Origin: Synechococcus sp. MEDNS5
GTDB lineage: Bacteria; Cyanobacteriota; Cyanobacteriia; PCC-6307; Cyanobiaceae
Direction of reading: 5' to 3'
Assembly (NCBI RefSeq): GCF_014279875.1
Contig: NZ_CP047952.1
Coordinates: forward strand, 186,001-250,000
Length of the DNA: 64,000 nucleotides
Shown one piece after another: positions 27,461 to 36,127 of this stretch. The translations under genes were made by a program, and so were the position numbers. Position 1 is the stretch's first letter; each line of letters begins with the position of its first letter. A model generated the notes under the pieces. The model did not search any database and was not told where the DNA came from. It worked only from the letters and a program-made list of their open reading frames with translations.

Positions 27461-29227
27461 ATGCTTTCTAAGCTTTCTAAATCATGCCAGAAGCTACGCG
27501 TACTTTACTTTTTTATTCCTAATAAGTATAAAGTACAGTATTTTTTAGTTTTACTTCTTGCCCTTTTGTCCACGTTTGCGGATTTGTATGCCTTAGAAAT
27601 TTCACTTCCCCTTATTAAGTCGATTACGAACGATAACTTTTTAGATACATATCAACAAAATGATAGTTTATTTGGAATATATTTTAGTACCGGGCTTAAG
27701 CTTGGGCTATTGTTTCTTTTCTTGAACACCTTGAGCGGTGCACTAAAGATCTTAAATAAAAAACTGTTCCCCTTAGTGTGTTCTACAATTGGATCACAAA
27801 TAAGTCATGTTTTATACGAATATTGGATAGTATCTCCTATAAATTATTTTACTAAGATTACTAGTAAGGAGATGATTTCTCTTGCTACCAATTCGATTGC
27901 ACATACAACGAATTTCCTTAATGATACTTTAAATGCTTTCTCAAATCTTATATCGATAGCGTTTATAACTATCTTTTTGCTTTCTTTTAATTTTTTATCC
28001 ACCTCTATTATCCTCCTCCTGCTTACCTTTATATTTTTTGGTTTTGCTTGGATTAATACTTTTAGGTTGCGAGCAAATAGTTCTATAATTCAAGAAAATT
28101 TATTTTCTTCAATTGATATTTTGCAGTTTTCTTTTAATTCTAAAAGAGAAATTATGCTATATGATTCTTCGTGGTTTATTAACAAGTTTGCATTGGTTGA
28201 TACGAATTTGCGCAAAGCAAGAGCGGTCAATAAATTTCTTGGTTCGTACACCAAGCCATTATTAGAATTACTTGTAATGATTAGCATCTCGTTTTTTCTT
28301 ATATTTCTTTCTTTTGCTGATGATTCTTTTAGGGATAGTTCTACTTATTTTATACCCTTGCTTGGTGTATATGGGCTTTCTATGCAGAAATTAATGCCAA
28401 GGATTACAGAACTTTATGCAACTTGGTCTTCACTTAATTCTAATAGCAAGTCGCTACAGCTTTTACTTTATCATTTGAAATATCAAAAAGATCAAGCCTG
28501 CCAATTAACAATGCATCGTAGTTTTAATACCTTCAAATGTTCCGTTGATGCTGAGCCACTTTTATATGTAATGATTCAACAATGTGGTTTTGCCATTGAT
28601 GACAATTTTATATTTAAAAATGTCTCTCTTGCAATGAATAAAGGAGATTTTCTTATTATTACGGGTGAATCTGGTGTTGGAAAAAGTACTTTGCTGGATT
28701 TAATAGCAGGCTTTCAATTGCCAACTGTTGGAAATATCTTGTACAACAATTGTCTTTTTGATTCTACTGACCATGATTTTAGTAGTTTTAATTATTTGCC
28801 TCAATTGGCATTCGTTCCTCAAAAAACAATGTTGTTGAATTCAACCATCTTGCAAAATGTTGCTTTTGATCAGTCTCTTGATGATATTGATGTAGATAAA
28901 GTTGTTAATTGTCTGGAGTTGGCTTGTCTTGAGGATTTTGCAAAAGATAGACTCTATTTAAATGTTGGCGAGAATGGTAACTTACTCAGTGGTGGTCAGC
29001 GACAACGCCTAGGGATTGCCCGTGCTCTTTATAAAGATAAATCTATTGTATTAATGGATGAGCCATCTAGCGCTCTTGACCCATACACTGAAACTATGCT
29101 TTTCCAAAACCTTAAAAGTTTGTCCCACACAAAACTATTTATGTCCATCACCCATAATCGAGGATTATTGAAATATGCTACCAAGTCTTATGAGTTGACT
29201 TCTTCAGGCCTTTTGGGTTCATCATAA
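27461..29227 (+). CDS. ABC exporter/flippase (TMD-NBD fusion, PglK/MsbA type)
   Basis: A 588-residue half-transporter. The N-terminal 330 residues carry about six membrane segments (for example YFLVLLLALLSTFADLYAL). The C-terminal nucleotide-binding domain has Walker A ITGESGVGKST, the Q-loop in FVPQKT, signature LSGGQRQRLGIARAL, Walker B SIVLMDEPSSALD and the switch His in SITHNRG. Placed in a polysaccharide cassette without a recognisable Wzx, it is likely to flip undecaprenyl-linked glycans, as PglK does; lipid A-type cargo is the alternative. The stop shares one base with the next ATG (TAATG). Confidence 0.88.
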   Translation: MLSKLSKSCQKLRVLYFFIPNKYKVQYFLVLLLALLSTFADLYALEISLPLIKSITNDNFLDTYQQNDSLFGIYFSTGLKLGLLFLFLNTLSGALKILNKKLFPLVCSTIGSQISHVLYEYWIVSPINYFTKITSKEMISLATNSIAHTTNFLNDTLNAFSNLISIAFITIFLLSFNFLSTSIILLLLTFIFFGFAWINTFRLRANSSIIQENLFSSIDILQFSFNSKREIMLYDSSWFINKFALVDTNLRKARAVNKFLGSYTKPLLELLVMISISFFLIFLSFADDSFRDSSTYFIPLLGVYGLSMQKLMPRITELYATWSSLNSNSKSLQLLLYHLKYQKDQACQLTMHRSFNTFKCSVDAEPLLYVMIQQCGFAIDDNFIFKNVSLAMNKGDFLIITGESGVGKSTLLDLIAGFQLPTVGNILYNNCLFDSTDHDFSSFNYLPQLAFVPQKTMLLNSTILQNVAFDQSLDDIDVDKVVNCLELACLEDFAKDRLYLNVGENGNLLSGGQRQRLGIARALYKDKSIVLMDEPSSALDPYTETMLFQNLKSLSHTKLFMSITHNRGLLKYATKSYELTSSGLLGSS

Positions 29228-29904
29228 TGCCTGTTGATTATAATAAAAAACTTGTGTTTGTGCACATTCCAAAATGTGCTGGGACTTCTGTTGAAAAATC
29301 CATGGGTGTCATTATTCAAAAAAGTGCCGATGAGTCAATTTTGGAAGCTGGCGCAAATTCTCAATCCTATGATTCTCTTTTTGGCTCTGATATGCAGCAT
29401 TGGAGTATTAATAAAATTATCAAACATCTAGTCGTTCTTAATCATAACCCCAATGACTTTACTTTTTTTTGTGTTGTCAGGGATCCTTATGATCGCCTAG
29501 TCTCTCATTATTATGCACGTAATAAGGCATGGGTGAATCAATTAAATTATACATCTGCTTTGAAAGAGTATTTATTTTGCTTGCAGTTTGTTTTCGTCCG
29601 TTTTGTTGATGTACTCCTTCCGGATTCTCTTCATAAGGTTAAACGTTTTGTCTATCCCCAGTACTTGCATCTTAGATCACAGTTAGATTTTGTAAAACTC
29701 CCAGCTAACTTTGCGAATATTAGAGTCCATACTTTTTCTATTTTGGATATATTTGAGCTAGATTTATTCCTTCAAAAATTTGGTTGTCTTTCGATTACTC
29801 ATGAAAGAAAGAGTATTTCAAAGCCGCATCCTAAAACAAATTCTTTTCGTTTCTTAGTCTCATTTTTCTATCATAAAGATTATCTCTTTTATTCTTCTCA
29901 ATGA
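29227..29904 (+). CDS. Sulfotransferase family protein
   Basis: A 225-residue Sulfotransfer_2-type protein. It opens with KLVFVHIPKCAGTSVEKSMG, the PAPS 5' loop, and has FFCVVRDPYDRLVSHYYA, the 3'-phosphate motif. The intervening QHWS element resembles the acceptor-side segment of carbohydrate sulfotransferases. ATG shares a base with the ABC transporter stop; the 3' end overlaps the broken sulfotransferase that follows by four bases (ATGA). AT-rich. Confidence 0.82.
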   Translation: MPVDYNKKLVFVHIPKCAGTSVEKSMGVIIQKSADESILEAGANSQSYDSLFGSDMQHWSINKIIKHLVVLNHNPNDFTFFCVVRDPYDRLVSHYYARNKAWVNQLNYTSALKEYLFCLQFVFVRFVDVLLPDSLHKVKRFVYPQYLHLRSQLDFVKLPANFANIRVHTFSILDIFELDLFLQKFGCLSITHERKSISKPHPKTNSFRFLVSFFYHKDYLFYSSQ

Positions 29905-30726
29905 AATCTTACCTGTTTTCTTCCTCGCAAAATTTTTTACTATCATTTGCAAACTTTCAGTCTCAATTAATTCTTGCAGAGTATCCGAAGTCTGGGGGCT
30001 CTTTTTTCTCTAATGTTTTGTCAGATGTATATCAATCCATTTATCATTTTCCTAGGCCAATTGATCCTCTAACTTTTAGACCTTCATTGCTTTCATCTTC
30101 TTTCTCAAATGTATTTGATTGATCAATCATTGCTTTCATTCTTTTATGCTAATAAACCTATTATTAAAACCCACAAGTGTTTCATGACTTCATTTAAAAA
30201 CGTAATTTGTTTATATAGGAATCCTTTATCTGCGATCTCTTCTTACTATGATCAGCTTTTGTCCCAGGGGAGAGTTTCATCATCTATAAGTTTTTCATAC
30301 TTTTTCTTTGAGTCTCCTTTTGGCCTTAAATTATATGAGAAATTTTATCGCTCATATTTAAATACTCCAAGAAATTCAAAAATTATTTTTATCTGCTACG
30401 AGCAGATCTTATTAGATCTCTATTCTATTGTATCGGATCTAGCATTGATTTTCTATGCTGAAAAGCTTCCTACAATTGTTCTGGAATCTTTATGTGCCCG
30501 TCATTCTAAGCAATCATATTATAAAATTCAAGATATTTACTATCGTTATGATTGTAGGCCAAGTTTTAATAGTAGTTTTACCTCTTCACATGTGCCCTTT
30601 GTCTCATCAGAGAGACAGCCTTCGTATCAGAAGTTTTTTTCTGAGTCTGATTACAATGCTTATGATGATTGGAGATTTAAGTCGGATGTATTTAATTCAA
30701 TTTCATCTAGGTATTGGGCTAAATAA
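29901..30726 (+). pseudogene. Sulfotransferase interrupted by a one-base frameshift
   Basis: Two consecutive frames together make one sulfotransferase of about 274 residues. The first (to 30122) carries the PAPS loop AEYPKSGGSFFSNVL. The second (from about 30109 to 30726) carries CLYRNPLSAISSYYDQL, the 3'-phosphate motif. At 30117-30123 the DNA reads GATTGAT; dropping one T (30119 or 30120) joins the frames as ...VFDDQS... and restores an uninterrupted protein. It may be a true mutation, a sequencing error, or a phase-variable site, although the tract is too short for ordinary slippage. It starts by ATGA overlap with the intact sulfotransferase upstream. Confidence 0.75.
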
Positions 30727-31058
30727 ATTCTTATATTTTGCTGCCATTGGATAATTTTTGTTTTTATCCATGATTCATTTGGCTTTTGAGTAACTTTTTC
30801 TTTGTTTATTCTTCATGCTTTGTTCAACATCTATTCCAGCGATTCACATGCGTCATATATATTCATATTGTTTGATCTTGTGCTTTGTTGATGCTTTTCT
30901 TGTATCTTATCAATTCTGCTTGTAACGCCTACGTACTTGACTTCTTGTTTCTTCGTCTATACTTCCCTTGAGTTTTCTACTATAATTATTCGTTTAGACG
31001 CTTTTACTGGCCAATTAACGACTATCTATTTGTAAGAACTTTATTGTAACTTTATTCT
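30727..31058. other. AT-rich spacer upstream of the wecA-like gene
   Basis: These 332 bases hold no recognisable gene on either strand. The plus strand is T-rich. It separates the cassette genes from the wecA-like/pglF-like pair and holds a perfect TATAAT, described separately. Confidence 0.5.
30981..30986 (+). promoter_or_regulatory. Candidate -10 box for the wecA-like/pglF-like pair
   Basis: A perfect TATAAT lies 73 bases before the proposed TTG start. No good -35 element is seen at 16-18 bases upstream. In AT-rich sequence a chance match is quite possible, hence low confidence. Confidence 0.28.
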
Positions 31059-32042
31059 TTGGCCTTCCCTACGCTTTTGCTTTCTATTTTATTAAGCGCC
31101 TTTGCTTCTTGGATTTTGTTGGCTTTTTTAATTCCTAGATTCCGATTTCGGCTCATTGACCAACCAAATTCTCGTAGTTCCCATTCTCGTTTAACACCAC
31201 GTGGTGGCGGTGCAGTCTTTGTGTTCGTTTCGATTTCAGCAAGCTTTATAGCTTTTGTGGCGAATTACAGCTCTCATAGCAATTCTTACGAATTCATTTT
31301 AGTGCCATTGATGGGACTTCCGCTTTCCTTGGTGGGCTTTATTGATGATCTTCAAAGCCTCCCGGCTGGATTTCGTTACGTCGTTCAACTGTTGACAGCC
31401 TTTTTAGTAAGCCTGGGTAGCCCGCTTCTGGCTCATTCGTTTTATTTTTATCCCACGTTGTTGTTTCTGCTGTTCGCTGTGACTGCGGTCATCAATTTTA
31501 CTAATTTCATGGACGGCCTCGATGGATTAGTAGCAGGTTGTATGATTGTTCTAATTTCTGTATGCTCTATTCAACTTGTTGCTCCATGGCCAATCTGGGC
31601 TTTAGTGGGCTCGTTGATGGGGTTCCTTATTTGGAACTGGTCTCCAGCTAAAGTATTTATGGGAGATGTTGGTAGCACATTTTTGGGGACTGTGTTTGCA
31701 GCTTTAGTTCTTAAAGCTCCTAACTGGCACCATGCTCTAGCTCTGCTGCTTACATGCACTCCGCTCCTCGGCGATGCTTGCTCATGTGTGTTGCGTCGTC
31801 TGTTTGACAGACAGCGGATATTCCAGGCCCATCGCCTGCATCTGTTCCAGCGCCTAAATCAGGCCGGCTGGTCCCATTCCCGCGTCTCCAGTCTTTACAT
31901 TGCTGCCACTGCAGTACTCGCCATGGCCTTCCTCTGGGGTGGCTTGCCTTGGGTCACCCCTCTTGCCGTCCTTGAGCTCCTTATCGGCATCTGGTTGGAT
32001 CAACAGGTGGCTGTTCCTTTTGTTGTGGCATCTCGCTCTTGA
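31059..32042 (+). CDS. wecA: WecA-like undecaprenyl-phosphate glycosyl-1-phosphate transferase
   Basis: A 327-residue polytopic membrane enzyme of the MraY/WecA family that starts lipid-linked glycan synthesis by moving HexNAc-1-phosphate to undecaprenyl phosphate. The motifs present are DQPNSRSSHSRLTPRGGG, GFIDDLQSLP (the DD catalytic pair), NFMDGLDGLVAG, FMGDVGSTFLG, and the cytoplasmic HRLHLFQRL (H-x-H loop). About ten membrane segments. It starts with TTG. The first two thirds are AT-rich like the cassette; from about 31,760 the codons become GC-rich like the core. It overlaps the next gene through TTGA. Confidence 0.9.
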   Translation: MAFPTLLLSILLSAFASWILLAFLIPRFRFRLIDQPNSRSSHSRLTPRGGGAVFVFVSISASFIAFVANYSSHSNSYEFILVPLMGLPLSLVGFIDDLQSLPAGFRYVVQLLTAFLVSLGSPLLAHSFYFYPTLLFLLFAVTAVINFTNFMDGLDGLVAGCMIVLISVCSIQLVAPWPIWALVGSLMGFLIWNWSPAKVFMGDVGSTFLGTVFAALVLKAPNWHHALALLLTCTPLLGDACSCVLRRLFDRQRIFQAHRLHLFQRLNQAGWSHSRVSSLYIAATAVLAMAFLWGGLPWVTPLAVLELLIGIWLDQQVAVPFVVASRS

Positions 32043-34012
32043 AACCTGAGTTGTCACGTTCCTATTCGACCAAAGTCGCCGAACGAGTTGTTCGCTTTCC
32101 GCCCAGGGCCCGCAGGCTGCTGTTGATCGGCACCGACTCCCTGCTTCTGCCTCTAGCGGTGTGGCTCAGCTTCTGGTTGCGGCTGGCCCATCCGTTCCAT
32201 CCCAGTTTTCAGGCTGCCGGCCTGTGGTTGCTGCCAGCGGCGTTGCTGGTCGGCCTGCCGCTGTATGCCTTCACTGGGCAATACAAAGGCCTCACGCGCT
32301 ACGTCGGGAGCCGGGCTCTTTACCGCCTTGCCGGTCGCAATGGATTGTTGGTGCTGCTGTTGGCGGGCATCGGCGTGATGCTGCGCCTGCCGATGCCGCC
32401 CCGCAGCAGCTGGATCCTGCTCTGGTTGTTGCTCACCGGCTTCACCGGAATCGTGCGCTTTGCTTTGCGTGATCTGCTCCTGTCATTGCGCTCGGTGGCG
32501 CATAAGCGGCAAATGGTGCATGTTGCGATCTACGGCGCTGGTGAGGCCGGTGCCCAGCTTGCTGCTGCCCTCCGCCTGGCTGGCAACCACCAGATCGTCG
32601 CCTTCCTCGATGACGCCCCAAGTCTCTGGAAGCGCACGATTAACGGCATCCCGATTCAGCCGCCCCAAGTTCTGAGCCAGATCCAGAACCAGCTCGATCA
32701 AGTGTTGCTGGCAATCCCCTCCCTACCCCGTAGTGAACGCCGCCGCATTGTGGCTGAGTTGCAACGCCAGGCGATCCCGGTGTTGCAGATCCCCTCTGTT
32801 GATGACCTCACCTCTGGAAGGGCCCAAATCGATGCGCTCCGCCCCGTCGCCATTGAAGATCTGCTCGGCCGTGATCCCGTACCGCCTATGTCAGAACTGC
32901 TCGGCCCCGGCCTGCGCGATGCGGTGGTGTGCGTCACCGGTGCCGGAGGCTCAATTGGTTCGGAGCTCTGTCGTCAGATTCTGCAGCTAGCCCCCAGGGT
33001 TTTGATCCTGCTCGAGAGCAGTGAACCATCGCTTTATGCCCTGGATCAGGAGCTGCGCCAGCAGTTGCCCGCTTCGGTGAAGATGTTGCCGGTGCTCGGC
33101 AGTGCTGCTGATTCTGCTCTGGTGCAGCGGCTTTTTGCAGACCGTGGTGTACAGACTGTGTTCCACGCCGCTGCCTACAAACACGTGCCGTTGGTGGAAG
33201 CGAATCCGCTGGCGGGTCTCGCCAACAACGTTGGCTCCACCCGGGTGGTGTGTCAGGCCGCCATTGCCGCGGGCGTTAGCGAACTGGTGCTGATCTCCAC
33301 CGATAAAGCAGTCCGCCCTAACAATGTGATGGGAGCCAGCAAGCGCCTGGCCGAGCTGGTGGTCCAGGCCTCGGCGCTTGAGCTTTCTCAGCGAGCCAAG
33401 GTCGTTGGCCAGACCAGCACCCGTTTGGCGATGGTGCGCTTTGGCAATGTGCTGGGCTCGTCGGGATCGGTGGTGCCCCTGTTCCGCAAGCAGATCGCCG
33501 CCGGTGGACCGATCACCCTCACTCACCCGGAGATCATCCGCTATTTCATGACGATCCCGGAGGCGGCCGAGCTGGTGCTCCAAGCTGCCACCCTCGCCAA
33601 GGGCGGTGATGTTTTCCTTTTGGATATGGGTGAACCGGTCCGAATTAAAGCCCTGGCTGAGCAGATGGTCCGCCTCAGCGGCCTATCACTTCACGATGCT
33701 CAGAACCCCAGCGGTGAGATCGAAATTGTCTGCACCGGCCTCCGCCCCGGCGAGAAGCTTTACGAAGAACTGCTGATCGATGCCGAATCCGAACCCACGA
33801 AGCACCCCCTGATCTTCCGTGCCCAGGAACGAGCCCTGCCGCCAGAGGAGCTGTACCGTCGATTGGATCTGCTTGACGCTGCGATTGCCGCGCAGGATGT
33901 GGAAGCTGCGCTGACTTTGCTGGCGGAGATGGTGCCCGAATGGCAGCGCGGCGGTTCTCATACAAAGCCCTTGTCTTCAGTAGCTCTGTGCGCAAACGAC
34001 AGCCAGGCTTGA
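32039..34012 (+). CDS. PglF/WbpM/CapD-like nucleotide-sugar 4,6-dehydratase
   Basis: A 657-residue membrane enzyme that converts UDP-GlcNAc to a 4-keto-6-deoxy sugar. The N-terminal 140 residues contain about four membrane segments. A first Rossmann domain follows (VAIYGAGEAGAQLAAALR, about residue 165), then the catalytic SDR domain (VCVTGAGGSIGSELCRQI, about residue 300) with ISTDKAVRPNNVMGASKR. There the usual catalytic Tyr is Met, as in PglF and WbpM. PGEKLYEELL is the family's C-terminal motif. It starts with TTG overlapping the wecA-like stop. GC-rich host composition, last gene of the locus. Confidence 0.9.
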   Translation: MKPELSRSYSTKVAERVVRFPPRARRLLLIGTDSLLLPLAVWLSFWLRLAHPFHPSFQAAGLWLLPAALLVGLPLYAFTGQYKGLTRYVGSRALYRLAGRNGLLVLLLAGIGVMLRLPMPPRSSWILLWLLLTGFTGIVRFALRDLLLSLRSVAHKRQMVHVAIYGAGEAGAQLAAALRLAGNHQIVAFLDDAPSLWKRTINGIPIQPPQVLSQIQNQLDQVLLAIPSLPRSERRRIVAELQRQAIPVLQIPSVDDLTSGRAQIDALRPVAIEDLLGRDPVPPMSELLGPGLRDAVVCVTGAGGSIGSELCRQILQLAPRVLILLESSEPSLYALDQELRQQLPASVKMLPVLGSAADSALVQRLFADRGVQTVFHAAAYKHVPLVEANPLAGLANNVGSTRVVCQAAIAAGVSELVLISTDKAVRPNNVMGASKRLAELVVQASALELSQRAKVVGQTSTRLAMVRFGNVLGSSGSVVPLFRKQIAAGGPITLTHPEIIRYFMTIPEAAELVLQAATLAKGGDVFLLDMGEPVRIKALAEQMVRLSGLSLHDAQNPSGEIEIVCTGLRPGEKLYEELLIDAESEPTKHPLIFRAQERALPPEELYRRLDLLDAAIAAQDVEAALTLLAEMVPEWQRGGSHTKPLSSVALCANDSQA

Positions 34013-34584
34013 TTAGTATTCTAGGGAGATAATGCGACAGGAAGTCGAATGATGAATCTTGCGACCTTGCGCGCCGTGTCCCTCCGCTCAGGTCTGAGAG
34101 CTGAGGGTCTGCTTGCCCCGTTTTTTGTTCAAACTTCAAAAAACTTGCCGTTGCTGAACGGGAAATAGAGCTGCTGAGCAAAGTTCACCCCGCTGGTAAG
34201 TCCGCCAAATCCCAGTTGCCCCGCACGCAGCAGGGGTTGTGGATATAAAACTACTTTTTTTGTGCCTTTGTTATGCGTTTATGCGCATAAAGCGTAGTCG
34301 CTGATTTTGGCGCACTGGTTGTGAGGGTGACAAGGCCGCTCCAAGGCTGCAGCTGTTTGCGGCTCCGAGGGGAGCTCCTTCATGCTTTCGTCTGCTAAGT
34401 GCTCCAGTCCGTGATTCCTCGGCTGCCCTGGCAGAAAGAGTCTCTGCTCAACTGCGAGGCCGTGGTGGCTAATACCTGCTTCCTGTCAAGCGACGCCTGA
34501 AATTTGCCCTCTGGCTTCAGGGCCTGCAGTCCATTCCCTTGATCACCCCCTGCCGCGTCGCTCAGGCCTGTGACATCGAGTGGT
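34013..34584. other. Non-coding stretch after the polysaccharide locus
   Basis: About 570 bases without a gene I can support on either strand. A perfect 14-base palindrome (TTTATGCGCATAAA, 34278-34291) is the only clear structure; it has no U tract on the plus side and does not look like a terminator. The rest resembles decayed sequence leading into a toxin-antitoxin remnant. Confidence 0.45.
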
Positions 34585-34896
34585 TCAGCTCAACTCGAGC
34601 CAGCTGCGCAGGGCCAGATCCAGTTCAGCCAAGGCTGGGGTTTCGAGCTGCCTCACCACAGTGCCGATGGCGGCCGTCGGTGCTGTGAACAGCTTGTCGG
34701 CCATCAGTTGCTAAGGCTTCAGCTGCCCATTGCTGTCATTGGGGTCCACGGGAATCCGCAGCAGCGGTGCATCCAGCAGGGTGCTGATGATTGGGCAGAG
34801 CGTCACGCTCGGATGGCCCTGGAGCCAGCGGTTGGCCTGCACCACCACCGCCGGCCTTGGTTTGCCGGAATACACCCCAGCACTGGCAACGGTCAC
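34585..34896 (-). pseudogene. MazF/PemK-like toxin with an internal TAG
   Basis: Read from a GTG at 34896, this frame gives 61 residues, a TAG at 34711-34713, then 41 more residues to a TGA at 34585. Across the stop it matches the MazF/PemK toxin plan at the expected length of about 103: YSGKPRPAVVVQ (N-terminal ribonuclease core), VTLCPIIST, PLLRIPVDP, then after the stop QLMADKLFTAP and a C-terminal LDLALRSWL helix. MazF toxins cut mRNA. One base change (TAG from CAG) would explain the interruption. It follows the antitoxin-like frame by 11 bases. Confidence 0.65.
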
Positions 34897-34907
34897 GATC
34901 AGCCCCC

Positions 34908-35087
34908 TCAGCAGAACAAGGCCGCAATCAAGGCCGATTGACGCAGCGCTTCATCGCTGGTGCTGAAGCGCTCCAAATACTGCGTGATGGCTTCCCGCAC
35001 ACAAGCGCTGCGGCTTTTGCCCATGCTGCGCGCCAGCTGGTTGAGCTGCTACTCCAGCTCCGGTTCAATCCATACACCGATGGCCAT
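34908..35087 (-). pseudogene. Ribbon-helix-helix antitoxin with an internal TAG
   Basis: From ATG at 35087 the frame reads MAIGVWIEPELE, then TAG at 35049-35051, then QLNQLARSMGKSRSACVREA and on to TGA at 34908, about 58 residues in all. The N-terminal beta strand, the two helices and the S-R-S-A-x-V-R-E-A element are those of CopG/MazE-like antitoxins. It lies directly upstream of the MazF-like frame, so the two once formed an operon. It too is broken by a single amber codon. Confidence 0.6.
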
Positions 35088-35392
35088 CAGATCTCTTAAA
35101 TCTCAAGGCATCTAACACTCTGTCCAACGCTCTAGCGTCTTGCCTTGGCGCCTGGTTGTCGCCGCCCAGCACCTTGTCGATCTGCTGTGGGAGTCGATGT
35201 CCTCCTGGTCACCTGTAAAAGCAGCCCTGGTCTGGTGGCCCTTGAGCCTCCCGTTGTTCTGAGTGCGTCGTGGATGGCCCGGTGTGGGTAGGGATTTGTT
35301 GTTCGACTCCAGGTTTGGATCACTCTCCTCATGGGCGGCCTGTTGGCGCTGATGTGGCTGAGGCTAGCGTGATGTCAGATGAGTGATGTTTG
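35088..35392. other. Spacer between two toxin-antitoxin loci
   Basis: About 305 bases with no gene I can support. It lies between the divergent MazEF-like remnant (minus) and VapBC (plus), so it should hold the VapBC promoter, but I see no convincing -35/-10 pair. Confidence 0.4.
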
Positions 35393-35632
35393 ATGCGTAC
35401 CACGCTCCAGTTGGACGACGATGTGCTCGATGCTGCACGCGTTCTCGCCCGCCAGCAGCACCTCAGTGTTGGTGAGGTGATCAGTGAATTGGCGCGCCAG
35501 GCGTTGCGCCGCCCTGCTGGGCTGGAGGAGCCGCCATCGGAGCGGTCCGGGTTGCCTCTCTTGCCGATCAAGTCCTCAGGTGGCGTGGTTGACCTCAATC
35601 TGGTGAATCAGCTGCGTGATGAGGATCGCTGA
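35393..35632 (+). CDS. vapB: VapB-type antitoxin (ribbon-helix-helix)
   Basis: A 79-residue antitoxin. MRTTLQLDDDVLDAARVLA forms the DNA-binding strand and first helix, and SVGEVISELARQAL the second helix, as in CopG-like VapB proteins. The C-terminal part, rich in Pro and charged residues, would wrap the toxin. It binds and inhibits VapC and represses its own operon. Start is the ATG at 35393; an in-frame TTG lies one codon earlier. Its stop shares one base with the toxin start (TGATG). No frame damage. Confidence 0.85.
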   Translation: MRTTLQLDDDVLDAARVLARQQHLSVGEVISELARQALRRPAGLEEPPSERSGLPLLPIKSSGGVVDLNLVNQLRDEDR

Positions 35633-36081
35633 TGGACGCGCCGATTGCTTTGCTGGATGTGAACGTGTTGATCGCCTTGCTGGATCCCCAGCATGTGCAT
35701 CACGAGCCTGCCCATCGCTGGTTCCAGGCCAACGCCAGCCATGGCTGGGCGACATGTCCACTAACGCAGAATGCCCTGCTGCGCATCCTCAGCAATCCTC
35801 GCTATCCCAACAGCCCCGGTGGTCCGGCTTCGGTGATGCCGTTGCTGCAGGGGATGCTTTCCCATCCAGGCCACCAGTTCTGGCCTGACCTTCTCTCGTG
35901 GTCCACTGATGGCGAGCTGCAGGCTGAGCTGCTTCTTCATCACGGCCAGATCACCGACACCTACTTGCTGGCCCTGGCCGTGCACCAAGGGGGTTGCCTG
36001 ATGAGCTTTGATGCACGATTGAGTACATGTGCGGTGCCTGGGGGTGGCGGCGCGCTTTGCCTGATTGATTCCCAGGTGTGA
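35632..36081 (+). CDS. vapC: VapC-type PIN-domain toxin
   Basis: A 149-residue PIN-domain ribonuclease. The acidic active-site positions appear in ALLDVNVLIALLD (first Asp), TDTYLLALAVHQGG (middle Asp) and LMSFDARL (last Asp); CPLTQNALLRIL is the family's N-containing helix. Toxins of this type cut tRNA or rRNA when VapB is lost. Translationally coupled to vapB by TGATG. It is the only intact toxin-antitoxin pair in a region with two broken ones. Confidence 0.85.
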   Translation: MDAPIALLDVNVLIALLDPQHVHHEPAHRWFQANASHGWATCPLTQNALLRILSNPRYPNSPGGPASVMPLLQGMLSHPGHQFWPDLLSWSTDGELQAELLLHHGQITDTYLLALAVHQGGCLMSFDARLSTCAVPGGGGALCLIDSQV

Positions 36082-36127
36082 ATCAGTGGCATCCGCGTCA
36101 TGCCGTCCAATCAGCTTGATCGGCGTT

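Larger units (their letters stand above)
15090..31760. other. AT-rich polysaccharide cassette (compositional island)
   Basis: From inside fcl to inside the wecA-like gene, base composition and codon choice switch to strongly AT-rich, with GC-rich host sequence on both sides; sqdB is the exception within it. The contents are all surface-glycan functions: sulfotransferases, glycosyltransferases, SDR epimerases, an FkbM methyltransferase, a Wzy-like protein and an ABC flippase, tightly packed on one strand with several ATGA overlaps. No integrase, transposase or tRNA is seen at either edge, so exchange by homologous recombination in conserved flanking genes is the simplest explanation. Edge positions are by-eye estimates. 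Confidence 0.75.

Noticed and set aside
30100-30130. Programmed ribosomal frameshift in the split sulfotransferase
   Set aside because: There is no slippery heptamer, downstream hairpin or stimulatory ribosome site; a one-base insertion explains it.
15090-31760. Integrative element or genomic island with its own integrase
   Set aside because: No integrase, transposase, tRNA or direct repeats were seen at the composition boundaries; both junctions are inside functional genes.
34278-34291. Perfect palindrome TTTATGCGCATAAA as an operator or terminator
   Set aside because: No gene start lies within a sensible distance, no U tract follows, and a 14-base palindrome can occur by chance; kept only as a note.
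34570-34941. Plus-strand 123-codon frame
   Set aside because: It is antisense to the MazF-like and antitoxin-like remnants, whose family motifs are on the minus strand.
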